Positions 1-11,159 of a stretch of DNA of 64,000 nt are shown piece after piece. Source of the stretch: Kroppenstedtia eburnea. GTDB taxonomy: Bacteria; Bacillota; Bacilli; Thermoactinomycetales; DSM-45169. The position numbers and the translations under genes are program-made. Below the pieces are notes generated by a model. The model ran no database searches. It was given only the letters and a program-made list of their open reading frames with translations, and was not told where the DNA came from. Where the stretch lies: NCBI RefSeq assembly GCF_013282215.1, contig NZ_CP048103.1, forward strand, positions 2,232,001 to 2,296,000. The letters are read 5' to 3'. Numbering within the stretch: position 1 is the stretch's first letter; every line of letters begins with the position of its first letter.

Positions 1-9
1 CCTTATGAT

Positions 10-591
10 TTATGGATTCATCTGAAGATCCAGATTCCAAAGATCCCCTCCGCTGACCGAGACGGCGCTGGCACCGTTTTGCAGGGCCTGGACCACATCC
101 CCGGCCTGCCGCAGCAACCCTCCGGCCACGATGGGAAGTTCCCGTTTTCGACGGAGTTCATCGTAGACCCAGGCAGGGACAATCCCCGGCATCACTTCCA
201 CCGCATCGGCTTTGGATTGCTTCAGTAGATGTTTTCCCGTTTCCACCGACATCGTATCCGGAATAAAGAGACGTTGGATCACGAACAATCCCTCTTCTCT
301 GGCGTTGCGGACCAGATGGGTCCGAGTGGAGACCACCCCGTCCGGCCCGATTTCCCTGTGAATAAATTTCAGGGCAGCCCGGTCGTTGCTGAACCCTTGC
401 GCCAGATCGAGATGGAGGTAGACTTGCTTGCCCATCCTCCGCACCTGATCCACCATGGAAGGCAGCGTGTTGATATCGCCAAACAGGAGGAAACAGATTT
501 GCGGCCTGGAATTCTCCAACCGCTTCAATTCCTTTTCATTCCGGACGGCGGCGATCACCGGATGCCGTCGTATCCCCTCTTTAAATTCCAT
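10..591 (-). CDS. glpP: Glycerol uptake operon antiterminator GlpP
   Basis: Predicted RNA-binding antiterminator that, with glycerol-3-phosphate, lets RNA polymerase read through leader terminators of glp genes. The 193-residue product has the GlpP layout: an N-terminal HPVIAAVRN segment, a central LHLDLAQGFSND stretch, VVSTRTHLV, AVEVMPGIVP and a C-terminal IVAGGLL and NGASAVSVS phosphate-binding-like end of a TIM-barrel fold. I chose the ATG at 591 because family members begin close to this segment and an AGGGAGG lies just upstream; an in-frame start at 651 is possible but would sit inside a hairpin. It lies downstream of glpFK, separated by a terminator-like stem (624-667) that may be its own target. 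Family call is secure; autoregulation is inferred. Confidence 0.9.
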   Translation of the reverse strand: MEFKEGIRRHPVIAAVRNEKELKRLENSRPQICFLLFGDINTLPSMVDQVRRMGKQVYLHLDLAQGFSNDRAALKFIHREIGPDGVVSTRTHLVRNAREEGLFVIQRLFIPDTMSVETGKHLLKQSKADAVEVMPGIVPAWVYDELRRKRELPIVAGGLLRQAGDVVQALQNGASAVSVSGGDLWNLDLQMNP

Positions 592-623
592 CGTCCCTGG
601 CTCCCTCCCTGAAAAATGCAAAA

Positions 624-667
624 AGAGTCCCCACCGACGGCAAACGTTCACCCTGGCGAGGGACTCT
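624..667 (-). promoter_or_regulatory. Terminator/antiterminator hairpin in the glpP leader
   Basis: On the minus strand AGAGTCCC pairs with GGGACTCT, followed directly by a T5 run, 33 nt before the glpP ATG. It can be the intrinsic terminator of glpFK. It also resembles the glpF leader hairpin (both share GTGAACG in the loop and end in CTCTTTT), so it may be a GlpP-controlled attenuator. Confidence 0.6.
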
Positions 668-756
668 CCTATGGTCTCCGGTCCCGAATCTCAGATGTTC
701 AACTGTATGATCTGTCCATTATTCAGTTTACCCTATTTGGGAGGCGATGAAAACCC

Positions 757-2313
<1,557 letters not shown>

Positions 2314-2329
2314 TTATCACGAATCACTT

Positions 2330-3151
2330 TCAAGCATCCACATCCTCCCCGGTTCGCGCCGGGAGCTCCTCCCTCCTTTGCAGGTAACGGCGGACCATGA
2401 AATCGTAGACCAGAGCTCCCGCCAATCCCCCCAGGATCGGGCCCAGGATGGGAACCCAGAAATATCCCGCCGGTGCGGGCAGAGCCACGGAGTCCCACCC
2501 GGCCAGCCAGGCAAACAGCTTGGGGCCGAAGTCCCGTGCCGGGTTGAGGGCAAAGCCGGTCAAACTCCCGAAGGAACCTCCGATCACGGCCACGGTCAGC
2601 CCGATGACGAGGGGACCCAGATTGTGCAAAGCGGGCAGGAGCGGATTTCGGTCATCCACCACGGCCAGGATCACGATCAACAAGATGGCGGTGATGGAGA
2701 ACTCCACCAGAAAAGCGTCGAAGTTGGAAAGAAATGAGGCCGGATAGGTGGAAAAAACACCGGCGGTTTCCACACTTTCCGCTGAACCCCGCACCACTTG
2801 TTCCGTCTTCTCCCATTGGGTGAAGGCTCCCCTGTACAGGCCGTAGACCGCGGCTGCTCCCGCAAAGGCCCCTGCCACCTGGGAGACGATGTAAGGGATG
2901 ACACTCTTCCAGGGAAACCCGCGAAAGACAGCATTGGTGATCGTCACCGCCGGATTGATGTGAGTGCCGGAGACGGCTCCGGTCACATAGATGGCCAGGG
3001 TAACCGCCAGACCCCAGAGCAAAGAGACTTCCCACTGCCCCAGTTCCACCTCGTTCAGAGTCAGCCCGGCCACGGTTCCGCAACCGAGAAAGATCAGGAT
3101 AAAGGTACCGACAAATTCAGAAAGACATTCTCCCCTGAGCTTTCTGTCCAA
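2330..3151 (-). CDS. glpF: Glycerol uptake facilitator (aquaglyceroporin)
   Basis: Membrane channel for glycerol diffusion, MIP family, 273 residues with six predicted membrane helices and the two half-helix NPA motifs: HINPAVT near residue 65 and ALNPARDFGP near 205. The Asp after the second NPA (NPARD) marks the glycerol-conducting rather than strict water-channel branch. First gene of glpFK. It has a sigma-A-like promoter at 3312-3340 and a leader hairpin at 3209-3272 typical of GlpP control. A long stretch of about 30 residues between helices 3 and 4 (KTEQVVRGSAESVETAG) is the extracellular loop seen in Bacillus GlpF. Confident call. Confidence 0.95.
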   Translation of the reverse strand: MDRKLRGECLSEFVGTFILIFLGCGTVAGLTLNEVELGQWEVSLLWGLAVTLAIYVTGAVSGTHINPAVTITNAVFRGFPWKSVIPYIVSQVAGAFAGAAAVYGLYRGAFTQWEKTEQVVRGSAESVETAGVFSTYPASFLSNFDAFLVEFSITAILLIVILAVVDDRNPLLPALHNLGPLVIGLTVAVIGGSFGSLTGFALNPARDFGPKLFAWLAGWDSVALPAPAGYFWVPILGPILGGLAGALVYDFMVRRYLQRREELPARTGEDVDA

Positions 3152-3208
3152 GGCGCTTCCTCCTTTTTCATTTTTGATCGCCGGAGAGCATCCGCTTGAA
3201 AAAGCAAA

Positions 3209-3272
3209 AGAGGTCGCACCTCACCCGTTCACAAGCCTCTCCATGGGCTCGTTTGCTGGTGTGGCACGACCT
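3209..3272 (-). promoter_or_regulatory. GlpP-responsive leader terminator upstream of glpF
   Basis: Minus-strand AGAGGTCG pairs with CGACCTCT across a loop of about 48 nt, with partial extra pairing inside; TTTTGCTTTTT follows. Position between the glpF promoter and gene matches the GlpP antitermination target of B. subtilis glpFK. The loop shares GTGAACG with the hairpin ahead of glpP. Confidence 0.65.
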
Positions 3273-3311
3273 CTCCCGTGTCTCCGGTCGCATGACAGCG
3301 TTTTCAACCCT

Positions 3312-3340
3312 ATTATAAGGGGATGAAGCCCAAGGAGCAA
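3312..3340 (-). promoter_or_regulatory. Sigma-A promoter of glpFK
   Basis: Minus strand: -35 TTGCTC (3335-3340), 17 bp, -10 TATAAT (3312-3317). It lies just upstream of the leader hairpin and just downstream of the stop of the preceding ABC permease gene, so glpFK is a separate unit from the sugar operon. Confidence 0.65.
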
Positions 3341-3366
3341 CCCCTGTAAGAAACCTATCCCAAAAC

Positions 3367-4185
3367 TTATCCTTTCAAAGAGCCCGCCAACAGTCCCCGG
3401 ATAAAGTAACGGCCCAGCAATACATAGATGAGCAGGGTGGGCAGCGCCGCCAGCAGGGCTCCCGCCATCTGGATGTTCCACTGGACAATCTGGCTGCCGG
3501 ACAGATTTTGCAAGGCCACCATCACCGGATGCTGGGCAGTGCTCGTCAGGGTGACGGCAAACAGGAACTCATTCCAGACTTGGGTGAACTGCCAGATGCC
3601 CACCACCACAAAACCGGGAATCGACAGGGGCAGAATGATTCGCCGGTAAATGCCCAGGATGCCGTTTCCGTCGATTTGCGCCGCCTCCAGGATCTCATCG
3701 GGAATCCCGGCGTAAAAATTGCGGAAGATCAGGGTGGTGATCGGAATCCCGTAGATCACATGGACGAAGATCAAGCCCGGAATCGAATTATACAGCTGAA
3801 TCTCCTGCAGAAAACGAATCATCGGAATCAGGATACTCTGATAGGGGATGAACATACCGAACAAGATCAGGGTGAACAGGAGATCCGACCCTCTGAACCG
3901 CCATTTGGACAGGACATACCCGTTGATGGAACCCAACAGGGCGGAGAAGAGGGTGGCGGGAATCGCCAAGTAGAGACTGTTCATCAGATGGGGCGACAGC
4001 TTCTCCCAGGCGATGGCGTAACTCTCCCAATTCAGGGAGGAAGGCAACTCCCACATCCGATCCAGAGTGGCCTCCTCCAGTCCCTTGAAACTGGTCGCCA
4101 CCATCACATACACCGGAGTCAGAAAGAAGGCGGCTGCCAGGATGAGCAAAAGATAGGTGACGATTCGGCCCGGTTTGAACTTCAT
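3367..4185 (-). CDS. Sugar ABC transporter permease, MalG-like
   Basis: Inner-membrane permease half of a CUT1 family carbohydrate importer, 272 residues with about six membrane helices. The cytoplasmic EAA loop that docks the ATPase reads [12 protein letters not shown] followed by ILPLSIPG. It is the last gene of the run SBP-MalF-like-MalG-like and its start overlaps the stop of the partner permease (TGATG), which indicates translational coupling. No ATPase gene is present; in Bacillus such importers share the MsmX ATPase encoded elsewhere, and that is my inference here. Substrate is probably galactose, a galactoside or another hexose, judged only from the upstream gal genes. Confidence 0.88.
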   Translation of the reverse strand: MKFKPGRIVTYLLLILAAAFFLTPVYVMVATSFKGLEEATLDRMWELPSSLNWESYAIAWEKLSPHLMNSLYLAIPATLFSALLGSINGYVLSKWRFRGSDLLFTLILFGMFIPYQSILIPMIRFLQEIQLYNSIPGLIFVHVIYGIPITTLIFRNFYAGIPDEILEAAQIDGNGILGIYRRIILPLSIPGFVVVGIWQFTQVWNEFLFAVTLTSTAQHPVMVALQNLSGSQIVQWNIQMAGALLAALPTLLIYVLLGRYFIRGLLAGSLKG

Positions 4186-5162
4186 CAGTCCGCCTCCTTT
4201 CTCATGGAGGAGACCAGATACGGGATGATCAGGACCGACACCATGAGCAACATCAGGATCGCAATGGCCGCCCCCTGGGCATAGTGGTTGCCCCGGAAGG
4301 TGGTCTCAAACATGTAGACCCCGGGAACATCGGTTACAAAGTTGGCCCCCGGACCGGTCATCGCCACCACCAGGTCAAAGATTTTCAGCGAAATATGACC
4401 CTGGATGATCATCACACTGAGCGTGATCGGCCGCAGGAGAGGGAGAATCACCTTTCTGAACACCTGCCATTCCCCGGCTCCGTCCACCCGGGCCGCTTCC
4501 CGGATCTCGTCGGGAATCGCCCGCAATCCGGCGAGATACATCGCCATCGTAAACCCGGACATCTGCCAGATCGCCGCGATCACCACCGCAATCAGGGCCA
4601 GGGGGATGCCGAATTGGATCTGTCCCCACTCCACTCCGGGAATGATCCGGGTATCCACATACCAGACCGGCGGCTCTTCAAAGCCCAGCTTGTTCAAAAA
4701 GAGATTCACCCCTGTGGAAGGGTTGAAGATCCATTGCCAAACCACCCCGGTAACAATGAAGGAGAGAGCCATCGGGAAGATGAAAATGTTGCGGAAGAGA
4801 TGTTCCCCCTTCAGTTTTCGATCCAGCAGGACAGCGAGGGTCAGCCCTGTCACCAGACAGGCTGCAATGAAGAAGAGGGTGAACACCAAGGTGTTTCTCA
4901 GATCGGACTGAAACCGAAAATCCTGGAACAGCGCCCGATAGTTTTCCAGGCCGACCCAGTTCATGCGGGGGAGCAGCGAATTCCAGTCGGATAAGGAAAC
5001 ATAACCCGTCCACCCGATGAACCCGTATACAAACACAGCGATCGCCAAGAGGGATGGAAGAAGCAAAAAGAAACCCACCCATTTATCATTGATCCCTGTT
5101 CGTGTCCGGACGGAAGTGACCGGACGGTCGTCAGTTTTTTGCGCCGATCGGAGCGGCTCCAC
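4185..5162 (-). CDS. Sugar ABC transporter permease, MalF-like
   Basis: Partner permease of the CUT1 importer, 325 residues. A 30-residue charged N-terminal tail precedes about six membrane helices, and the EAA loop reads [14 protein letters not shown] with ILPLLRP. The overall layout, including the extra cytoplasmic tail and long loop after helix 3 (NPSTGVNLF to WYVDTRI), resembles glucose/aldose type permeases (GtsB-like) more than maltose MalF; this is an impression from sequence, not an alignment. Separated from the binding-protein gene by a GC-rich hairpin (5186-5205), a common way to keep binding protein transcripts more abundant than permease transcripts. Confidence 0.88.
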   Translation of the reverse strand: MEPLRSAQKTDDRPVTSVRTRTGINDKWVGFFLLLPSLLAIAVFVYGFIGWTGYVSLSDWNSLLPRMNWVGLENYRALFQDFRFQSDLRNTLVFTLFFIAACLVTGLTLAVLLDRKLKGEHLFRNIFIFPMALSFIVTGVVWQWIFNPSTGVNLFLNKLGFEEPPVWYVDTRIIPGVEWGQIQFGIPLALIAVVIAAIWQMSGFTMAMYLAGLRAIPDEIREAARVDGAGEWQVFRKVILPLLRPITLSVMIIQGHISLKIFDLVVAMTGPGANFVTDVPGVYMFETTFRGNHYAQGAAIAILMLLMVSVLIIPYLVSSMRKEAD

Positions 5163-5185
5163 TCATCGATCCCTCCTTTGAAGAA

Positions 5186-5205
5186 AGGCGGCGTGCCCGC
5201 CGCCT
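5186..5205 (-). other. Intercistronic hairpin between binding protein and permease genes
   Basis: AGGCGGC and GCCGCCT form a 7-bp GC stem with a 6-nt loop and no T run, directly after the binding-protein stop. This fits an mRNA-stabilising or partial-termination element; function inferred from position. Confidence 0.45.
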
Positions 5206-5217
5206 GGGATGGGGATG

Positions 5218-6498
5218 TTACTGAATCGCCTGTTCCAGTTTCTCTTTCAACGTCTGGGCCAGTCGGTCCACATTCCCTTGGGTGACAAAGGTGTTGACCG
5301 CCTGATCCGCCTCGGTCACAAATCCTTCCGGAGCGGCGGAGCCATGGGCCAGACTGGGTGTCAATTTTGCATCTCTGAACTGCTCGATCGTCTCTTTCCC
5401 GTATTCGTCATATTTGTTCACATCGGCATCCACCCGGGCCGGAATCGATCCCTTCAAGGGATTGAAAACATCCTGTCCTTCCGCCGAACCCAACACCCGG
5501 AGCCACTCTTGTGTCGCTTTCGGATTTTTGGCCCCTTTGGGAAGGCCGAAGGTATCGGTGATCACCATGAAGCTGCCTTCGGTGCCCGGTGTCGCGGTCC
5601 AACCGAAGTCCTTCCCGGGCTTCAATTTGAGATCGGTGGTGAAATATCCCTTGGCCCAGTCGCCCATCACATGCATTGCGGCCTCCCCTTTAGCCACCAT
5701 CTGGGCGGCATCCTGCCAGTTCCGGGCAGCGTGGTCCTTATTGGTGTAGGTCAGCATCTTCTTGTAGGTTTTCAGTGCCTCCTTCACCTTCGGATCTTCG
5801 AAGGAGAGCTTCCCTGTCCACAATTTTCCGTAATCCTCCGGTCCCAGCTTCCCGAGCAGAACCGTCTCCAGCAGATGGGTGGCTCCCCAGGGTTCCTTGT
5901 CACCGAGGGCGAGGGGGGTGATTCCTTTCTTTTTCAGTTTCTCAGCCGCCTTGAAAAAATCATCAAAGCTTGCGGGCGGTTCAATCCCGTTTTCATCAAA
6001 AATCTTTGCGTTGTACCAGAGAACATTCCCCCGGTGGATATTGACCGGAACCGAGTAGATCTTCCCATCCTTGCTGACCATGTCGATCAGCTCTTTCGGG
6101 AACTTATCCATCCATCCCTGTTCCTTGTAGAGATCGTTCAGCGGTTCCATCTTCCCCGCCGCCACCCAGCTGTCGTTCAGTTCCGAACCTCCGTGAACCT
6201 GAAAGGTGTCCGGCGGATCATCCCCCTGCATGCGGGTGGCCAAGGTCGCCTTGGCATTGGTGCCTGCACCGCCGGCCACCGCCGCATTTTTGACTTGAAT
6301 GTTTGAGTTCTTCTCTTCAAACAACTTGATCAGCGCGTTCAGACCGGCTTCTTCACCGGCACCCGTCCACCAGCTGAAAATCTCCACCTGCTTGTTGTCC
6401 CCGGCTTCTTGTCCATCGGACTGCCCACCGCAGGCCGCTGTCATCCAAACCAGTGCCAGGCAACTCAACAGGATCATCCCACGGAATGATTTCCTCAC
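5218..6498 (-). CDS. Sugar ABC transporter substrate-binding lipoprotein
   Basis: Extracytoplasmic sugar-binding component, 426 residues, family 1 solute-binding fold. The GTG at 6498 follows AGAGGAGGAG at good spacing and gives a clean lipoprotein signal: positively charged VRKSFRG, a hydrophobic core and a Cys at about residue 24 (TAACGG). The -3 residue is Thr, so the lipobox is slightly atypical. The mature start EIFSWWTGAGEEAGLNAL and later QVHGGSELNDSW and MGDWAKGYF resemble glucose/mannose-type binding proteins. A GCGACG/CGTCGC hairpin (6517-6532) lies just before the ribosome site. Fourth product of the gal-linked operon. Confidence 0.9.
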   Translation of the reverse strand: MRKSFRGMILLSCLALVWMTAACGGQSDGQEAGDNKQVEIFSWWTGAGEEAGLNALIKLFEEKNSNIQVKNAAVAGGAGTNAKATLATRMQGDDPPDTFQVHGGSELNDSWVAAGKMEPLNDLYKEQGWMDKFPKELIDMVSKDGKIYSVPVNIHRGNVLWYNAKIFDENGIEPPASFDDFFKAAEKLKKKGITPLALGDKEPWGATHLLETVLLGKLGPEDYGKLWTGKLSFEDPKVKEALKTYKKMLTYTNKDHAARNWQDAAQMVAKGEAAMHVMGDWAKGYFTTDLKLKPGKDFGWTATPGTEGSFMVITDTFGLPKGAKNPKATQEWLRVLGSAEGQDVFNPLKGSIPARVDADVNKYDEYGKETIEQFRDAKLTPSLAHGSAAPEGFVTEADQAVNTFVTQGNVDRLAQTLKEKLEQAIQ

Positions 6499-6617
6499 GA
6501 TGATCTCCTCCTCTTGGCGACGAAACCGTCGCTGATAGATAAAACGGGAACAGACATCAGAATGATGGCCTGCCTCCATCACGGGATCCAAGGGAGCTTC
6601 ATTACCGGATTTGCCCG

Positions 6618-7838
6618 TTATTCCTGTTGGGGTTCAAACCATTTTTGCAGGACGAGGGTGAAAGCCCCGATCACCCCCGCCCGCTCCCCCAGCTCGGAGA
6701 CAACAATGGAGACTTCCTTGGCAGGTGTGGACAAAACCCTCTCCTCCACCGTCCTCCGCAGCGGGTTCAGGACAAAGGCGCCGGCGGCAATCATTCCTCC
6801 GCTCAGGATAATTTTTCGCGGATTCAGAAGATTGATCAGATTGGCCAGGGCAATGCCCAAACAGCGTCCGGTTTCGGCCAGCTCTTCCACAGCCAACCGA
6901 TCCCCTTCCGCCGCCGCCGCAGTCAGATCCGGACCGGAGAGTTGCTCTCCATCGGCTCCCACCCGGCTCCGCAACAGGGAGGGTTCCCCCGCCGCCAGAC
7001 GCCTACGGGCTCTCTCCAGGGTGGCCGGACCGGAAACGAAAGCCTCCAAACAGCCCCGGTTTCCGCACCCACACACCGGTCCGGCCGGATCGATCACCGT
7101 ATGCCCCAACTCTCCGGCGGTGAAGCTGGGACCGTGCAACAGGCGACCTTCATACATCATCCCGGCCCCCACCCCGGTCCCCACATGAACACAGATGAAG
7201 GGATCCGCCCCCCGGCCGTGTCCAAACCAGCTCTCCCCCACCGCCCGGGCACGGACATCATTTTCCACTTCCACGGAAACATTGAATTTCTCCTCCAGAA
7301 TGGAACGAAGGGGAAGGTCAGTGAAAGCGAGATTGGGCGCAAAGCGGGAGACACCTTCCCGGGGATCCACCAGCCCGTGCATTCCCACTCCAATCCCCAA
7401 CAGGGGAATCCCTTTCCCCCGGATCCGGTCAACCACGGAGCCGACCGCTCCAGTCAACAGATCCGTATATGTTTTTACAGTCGGACGGGAGGGAACCGCC
7501 AGCAACTGTTCATCCCCGGTGTTCCCCGCCAGATCCGCCGACAACACCCGGATGATCTTCACCCCCGCATACACCCCGACCACGTTGAAGGCCCCGTGGT
7601 TAATGTTCAGCAGGATGGGTTTACGACCGCCGGTGGACTCCCCCAGTTCACACTCCACCACCCACCCGTCCCGCAACAGCTCACCCACAATATTGGTCAC
7701 CGTGGGCGGGGTCAGCCGTGTCACTTTGGCGATCTCCGCCCGGGAAACCGGACCTTGAAGGCGGATCACATTCAGGATCGTCGATTTATTGATCGATTTC
7801 ATCCAGCGGAAACTCCCGGTCTGGATCGTCTGTGACAT
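6618..7838 (-). CDS. ROK family transcriptional regulator
   Basis: Sugar-responsive repressor of the NagC/XylR type, 406 residues. An N-terminal winged helix-turn-helix (about residues 12-70, with VSRAEIAKVTRLTPPTVTNI) is followed by a ROK sugar-kinase-like domain. The zinc-binding signature GHTVIDPAG...CGCGNRGCLEAF lies near residue 250. The ATG at 7838 is 8 nt after AAAGGAGG; a GTG three codons earlier is too close to that site. It lies between galE and the ABC importer in the same orientation, so it probably controls the whole galactose unit, with galactose or a derivative as inducer (inference). The gap to galE holds no obvious gene. Confidence 0.9.
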   Translation of the reverse strand: MSQTIQTGSFRWMKSINKSTILNVIRLQGPVSRAEIAKVTRLTPPTVTNIVGELLRDGWVVECELGESTGGRKPILLNINHGAFNVVGVYAGVKIIRVLSADLAGNTGDEQLLAVPSRPTVKTYTDLLTGAVGSVVDRIRGKGIPLLGIGVGMHGLVDPREGVSRFAPNLAFTDLPLRSILEEKFNVSVEVENDVRARAVGESWFGHGRGADPFICVHVGTGVGAGMMYEGRLLHGPSFTAGELGHTVIDPAGPVCGCGNRGCLEAFVSGPATLERARRRLAAGEPSLLRSRVGADGEQLSGPDLTAAAAEGDRLAVEELAETGRCLGIALANLINLLNPRKIILSGGMIAAGAFVLNPLRRTVEERVLSTPAKEVSIVVSELGERAGVIGAFTLVLQKWFEPQQE

Positions 7839-8004
7839 GGCGGACACCTCCTTTCCAAGGATGGATGACCCACTCCCGGCACAGGACCCGGATCCGATCT
7901 GCCACGGCAGACACCCTCCCGTTGGGCCCCACCTCCTTTTTATACGTCAAAAGTCCTGGGTGATCCTCCTTTTCCCTAAATTCCGAATGCTCGTTTCAGG
8001 CACG

Positions 8005-8991
8005 CTAACCTTCATAACCCCGGGGATGACCTTGCACCCACTTCCAGGCGCTGGCAACGATCTCATCCAGATCCCGATGACGGGGATTCCAGCCCAGTTC
8101 CGCCCGGGCTTTCTCCGCAGATGCCACCAGGACGGCGGGATCTCCCGGGCGGCGGGGGGCTGTCTGAACTTGAAGCCGGCGGCCGGTGATCCGCTCTGCC
8201 GCCCGGATCACTTCCCGCACGGAAAAACCTTTTCCATTTCCCAGATTGTACACGGCACCGGGCCGGCCTTGCCTGAGACGTTCCAATGCGAGGCCGTGAG
8301 CCTCTGCCAGATCCATCACATGAACATAGTCCCGGATGCAGGTGCCATCCGGGGTGGGATAATCGTCTCCAAAGACTTGAACCGATTCCCGCCGCCCCAG
8401 AGCCGCTTGTAACACGATCGGGATCAAGTGTGTCTCCGGATCATGATCTTCCCCCACATCGGCTGCAGGATGGGCTCCCGCCGCATTGAAATAACGAAGT
8501 GAGATGGATTTCATCCCATAAGCCCGATCGCACCAGGCCAACATCCCTTCGATCACCCTTTTGGTCTCCCCATAGGGATTGGTGGGCTGAAGGGGAGCCG
8601 TCTCAGGAATCGGAACCGTCTCCGGTTCTCCGTAGACGGCGGCGGTGGAGGAGAAGACCAGCCGCTTCACTCCATGAGCCACCATGGCCGACAGCAAACA
8701 GCGGGTCCCCGATACATTGTTGTCGTAATAGGTGAGGGGATCCTCCCCGCTGGCCCCCACCAAGGAGAGGGCGGCAAAATGGATCACCGACTCGATCCGG
8801 CGCTCCTGAAAGACCCGGTTTAAGAGCGTCTCATCCCTCAGATCCCCCTGATAAAAAACCGGGGCTTTCACCGCTGCCCGATGACCTGTCCCCAGATGGT
8901 CGAGGACCACCACCTCTTCTCCCTGTTCCAGCAGGTGAAGCACCGTATGACTCCCGATGTAACCGGCTCCCCCGGTCACCAGCACTGCCAT
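8005..8991 (-). CDS. galE: UDP-glucose 4-epimerase
   Basis: Interconverts UDP-galactose and UDP-glucose in the Leloir pathway. Extended short-chain dehydrogenase of 328 residues with NAD-binding GGAGYIGSH at residues 7-15, catalytic YxxxK as PYGETK near residue 145 and the conserved LRYFNAAGAHP. Start codon follows GGGAGGAGG and overlaps the galK 3' end by 16 nt, so the genes are translationally linked. Normal length for the family. Last of the three Leloir genes. Confidence 0.95.
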   Translation of the reverse strand: MAVLVTGGAGYIGSHTVLHLLEQGEEVVVLDHLGTGHRAAVKAPVFYQGDLRDETLLNRVFQERRIESVIHFAALSLVGASGEDPLTYYDNNVSGTRCLLSAMVAHGVKRLVFSSTAAVYGEPETVPIPETAPLQPTNPYGETKRVIEGMLAWCDRAYGMKSISLRYFNAAGAHPAADVGEDHDPETHLIPIVLQAALGRRESVQVFGDDYPTPDGTCIRDYVHVMDLAEAHGLALERLRQGRPGAVYNLGNGKGFSVREVIRAAERITGRRLQVQTAPRRPGDPAVLVASAEKARAELGWNPRHRDLDEIVASAWKWVQGHPRGYEG

Positions 8992-10166
8992 GCCTGTTCC
9001 TCCTCCCCGATTTCCCGGGCACCGTCCCCGATCGCAGTCTCATGGAACACTGGCTCACGCCCTGTTTCGGCAATATATTGCTCTCCCACCCGCCGTCGGA
9101 ATGTTTCCAGCGCCTCCCGATGGACCAGGTTTACCGTACAACCGCCGAACCCCGCCCCGGTCATGCGGGCACCGATACATCCCGGCACCTGGATCGCCGC
9201 TTCAAACAGGGTATCCAACTCCCGGCCGGTCACTTCATAATTTTCTCTCAGGGAGCGGTGTGATTCTTTCATCAGCTCTCCAAACCGGTGCAGATCCCCT
9301 GCAACCAAAGCCTGCTCCGACCGGAGGACGCGGGCGTTCTCCGTGACTACGTGGGCAAGCCTCCGTCTGAGGAGCGGGGACTCCACCGCCTCCCGTGCTT
9401 CCAGCCACGCCTCTTCCCCGACACTCCCCAGATCTGTCGCTTCCGGGAGTCGCTGTCTCAGTTGGCGAAACCCTTCCTCACACTCCCGGCGTCGTTGGTT
9501 GTAGCGGGATTCGGCCAACTCCCGCACCTTGTTGGTGTGAATGATCATCAACCGGTAATCCCCCAGCTTCAAGGGAACATGACGATAATCCAACCGACGG
9601 CAATGGAGCAGAATGGCGTGACCCGCTTTGCCCATCCCGGAGGCGAAGGGATCCATGATCCCACACTGAACCCCGATATACCGGTTTTCCGACCGCCGGA
9701 CCATCTGAATCAGATCCAACATCCTCCATCTTCGGTCCTCCAAAGCGGCGAGAGCCACCCCCGTCACCAGCCCGATGGAGGCCGAAGATGACAGACCGGC
9801 TCCCGGCGGCAGGTCCCCGTGATACAAAATATCCGCTCCCGGCAGTCCCGCCCCGGAATCGGCCAACTCCCGAATCATTCCCTTCGGGAAATTGGTCCAC
9901 CCCTCTTCCCGGCGCTCGCGCACTTCATCTGCCCTGAATTCCGCCCGTTCCGCAAACCGGGTGGATGCCAGCCGAAAAACCCCGTCTTTCCGTGGCCGAA
10001 GGGCCGCCCAGGTACCCAAGGTGAGTGCGGCGGGGAACACGTACCCTCCCGTGTAATCGGTATGCTCCCCGATCAGGTTCACCCGGCCCGGGGCGAAAAA
10101 CAGCCGGACCTCCCCCGGACCGTAGACTCCTTTGAAGGCCTCCCGCGCCGCTTCACCCCCCCTCAC
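8976..10166 (-). CDS. galK: Galactokinase
   Basis: Phosphorylates galactose to galactose-1-phosphate. GHMP kinase of 396 residues with the galactokinase signature GRVNLIGEHTDYTGG near residue 25, the ATP motif PPGAGLSSSAS near 115 and a C-terminal GARMTGAGFGG. The GTG at 10166 overlaps the galT stop (GTGA), with a purine-rich site upstream; longer in-frame starts would run deep into galT and lack family similarity. In operon galT-galK-galE. Confidence 0.93.
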   Translation of the reverse strand: MRGGEAAREAFKGVYGPGEVRLFFAPGRVNLIGEHTDYTGGYVFPAALTLGTWAALRPRKDGVFRLASTRFAERAEFRADEVRERREEGWTNFPKGMIRELADSGAGLPGADILYHGDLPPGAGLSSSASIGLVTGVALAALEDRRWRMLDLIQMVRRSENRYIGVQCGIMDPFASGMGKAGHAILLHCRRLDYRHVPLKLGDYRLMIIHTNKVRELAESRYNQRRRECEEGFRQLRQRLPEATDLGSVGEEAWLEAREAVESPLLRRRLAHVVTENARVLRSEQALVAGDLHRFGELMKESHRSLRENYEVTGRELDTLFEAAIQVPGCIGARMTGAGFGGCTVNLVHREALETFRRRVGEQYIAETGREPVFHETAIGDGAREIGEEEQAWQCW

Positions 10167-11146
10167 CGCAACCCGCCCCCTTCTTGCTCCAGAAACCGCC
10201 GATGAGCTTCCCGAAGCTCCGCTGCCGTCTCTTCCACGGAACTGGGGTTGCAAGCGGCCCAGGCACCCATCTCCGACGAAGCGTAATACTTGATCTTGTC
10301 CCGTTCCCTGAGGGGGGTGTAAAACTCGATATGGAAATGGTAATACTTCTCCACGTCTTCGCCGTTGACGGGGCGTTGATGGAGCACCATCATATACGGA
10401 AAGGGACGGTTGAACAGGCTGTCCATCGCCCCGGTCATCTCCTTGAGAATCCCGGCCAGAGACCGTTTTTGGCTGCGGCTGAAATCGGTGAGTGCCGTCA
10501 GATGTTGCTTGCTGACGATGAACAATCCGTAAGGGTAATCGGTGAAGAAGGGCAGGTATGCGAGGAAATGATCATTTTCGGCAATCACCCTCCCCTGGAA
10601 CTTCACTTCCTCCCGGTTCATCTCACAGATCAGGCAACGGCCGGTCCGTTCATGGTGTGCCTTGCAGCTGGACAGCTCCCTTTGAATCTTCAGCGGCATC
10701 CGGGAATAGGCATAGATTTGTCCATGGGGATGCGGCATGGTCACCCCCACCTCTTCCCCCCGGTTTTCAAAAATCAGCACGTATTGGTGCCGGGGATCCT
10801 TTTCCAGCTCCGCAAACCGTTCCGTCCACAGATCCACCAACTTTTCAATATGGGGCACCGGCAACTCCGGCAGTGTCACCTGATGTTCCGGTGAATACAG
10901 AATCACTTCGCACTTGCCGTGGGCTTTCTCCGTTCGATAAAAAGCGGACCCCACCGGATCCGGGGCGGGTGGATCCGGCATCAGCGCCGGAAAGTCATTG
11001 TCATATTTCAATACCTCGTAACTGTCAGGCACCTTTCCCGAACCCGGACAGAACGGACAGTCCGTTCGGGGCAGGGTCGGCCTGTCTTTCCGGTTGGAGG
11101 CCACCATGGTCCAATCATCCAACAACGGATTGTAGCGCAACTCCAC
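10163..11146 (-). CDS. galT: Galactose-1-phosphate uridylyltransferase, class I
   Basis: Transfers UMP from UDP-glucose to galactose-1-phosphate. 327 residues of the HIT superfamily with the catalytic MPHPHGQIY near residue 145 and zinc-ligand candidates CPFC at about 31 and the HFHIEFY segment near 280. Class I type, unlike the class II GalT of B. subtilis. First gene of the operon, preceded by a 130-nt AT-rich region that probably holds the promoter. Confidence 0.94.
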   Translation of the reverse strand: MELRYNPLLDDWTMVASNRKDRPTLPRTDCPFCPGSGKVPDSYEVLKYDNDFPALMPDPPAPDPVGSAFYRTEKAHGKCEVILYSPEHQVTLPELPVPHIEKLVDLWTERFAELEKDPRHQYVLIFENRGEEVGVTMPHPHGQIYAYSRMPLKIQRELSSCKAHHERTGRCLICEMNREEVKFQGRVIAENDHFLAYLPFFTDYPYGLFIVSKQHLTALTDFSRSQKRSLAGILKEMTGAMDSLFNRPFPYMMVLHQRPVNGEDVEKYYHFHIEFYTPLRERDKIKYYASSEMGAWAACNPSSVEETAAELREAHRRFLEQEGGGLR

Positions 11147-11159
11147 TCCTGGTCCCCTC

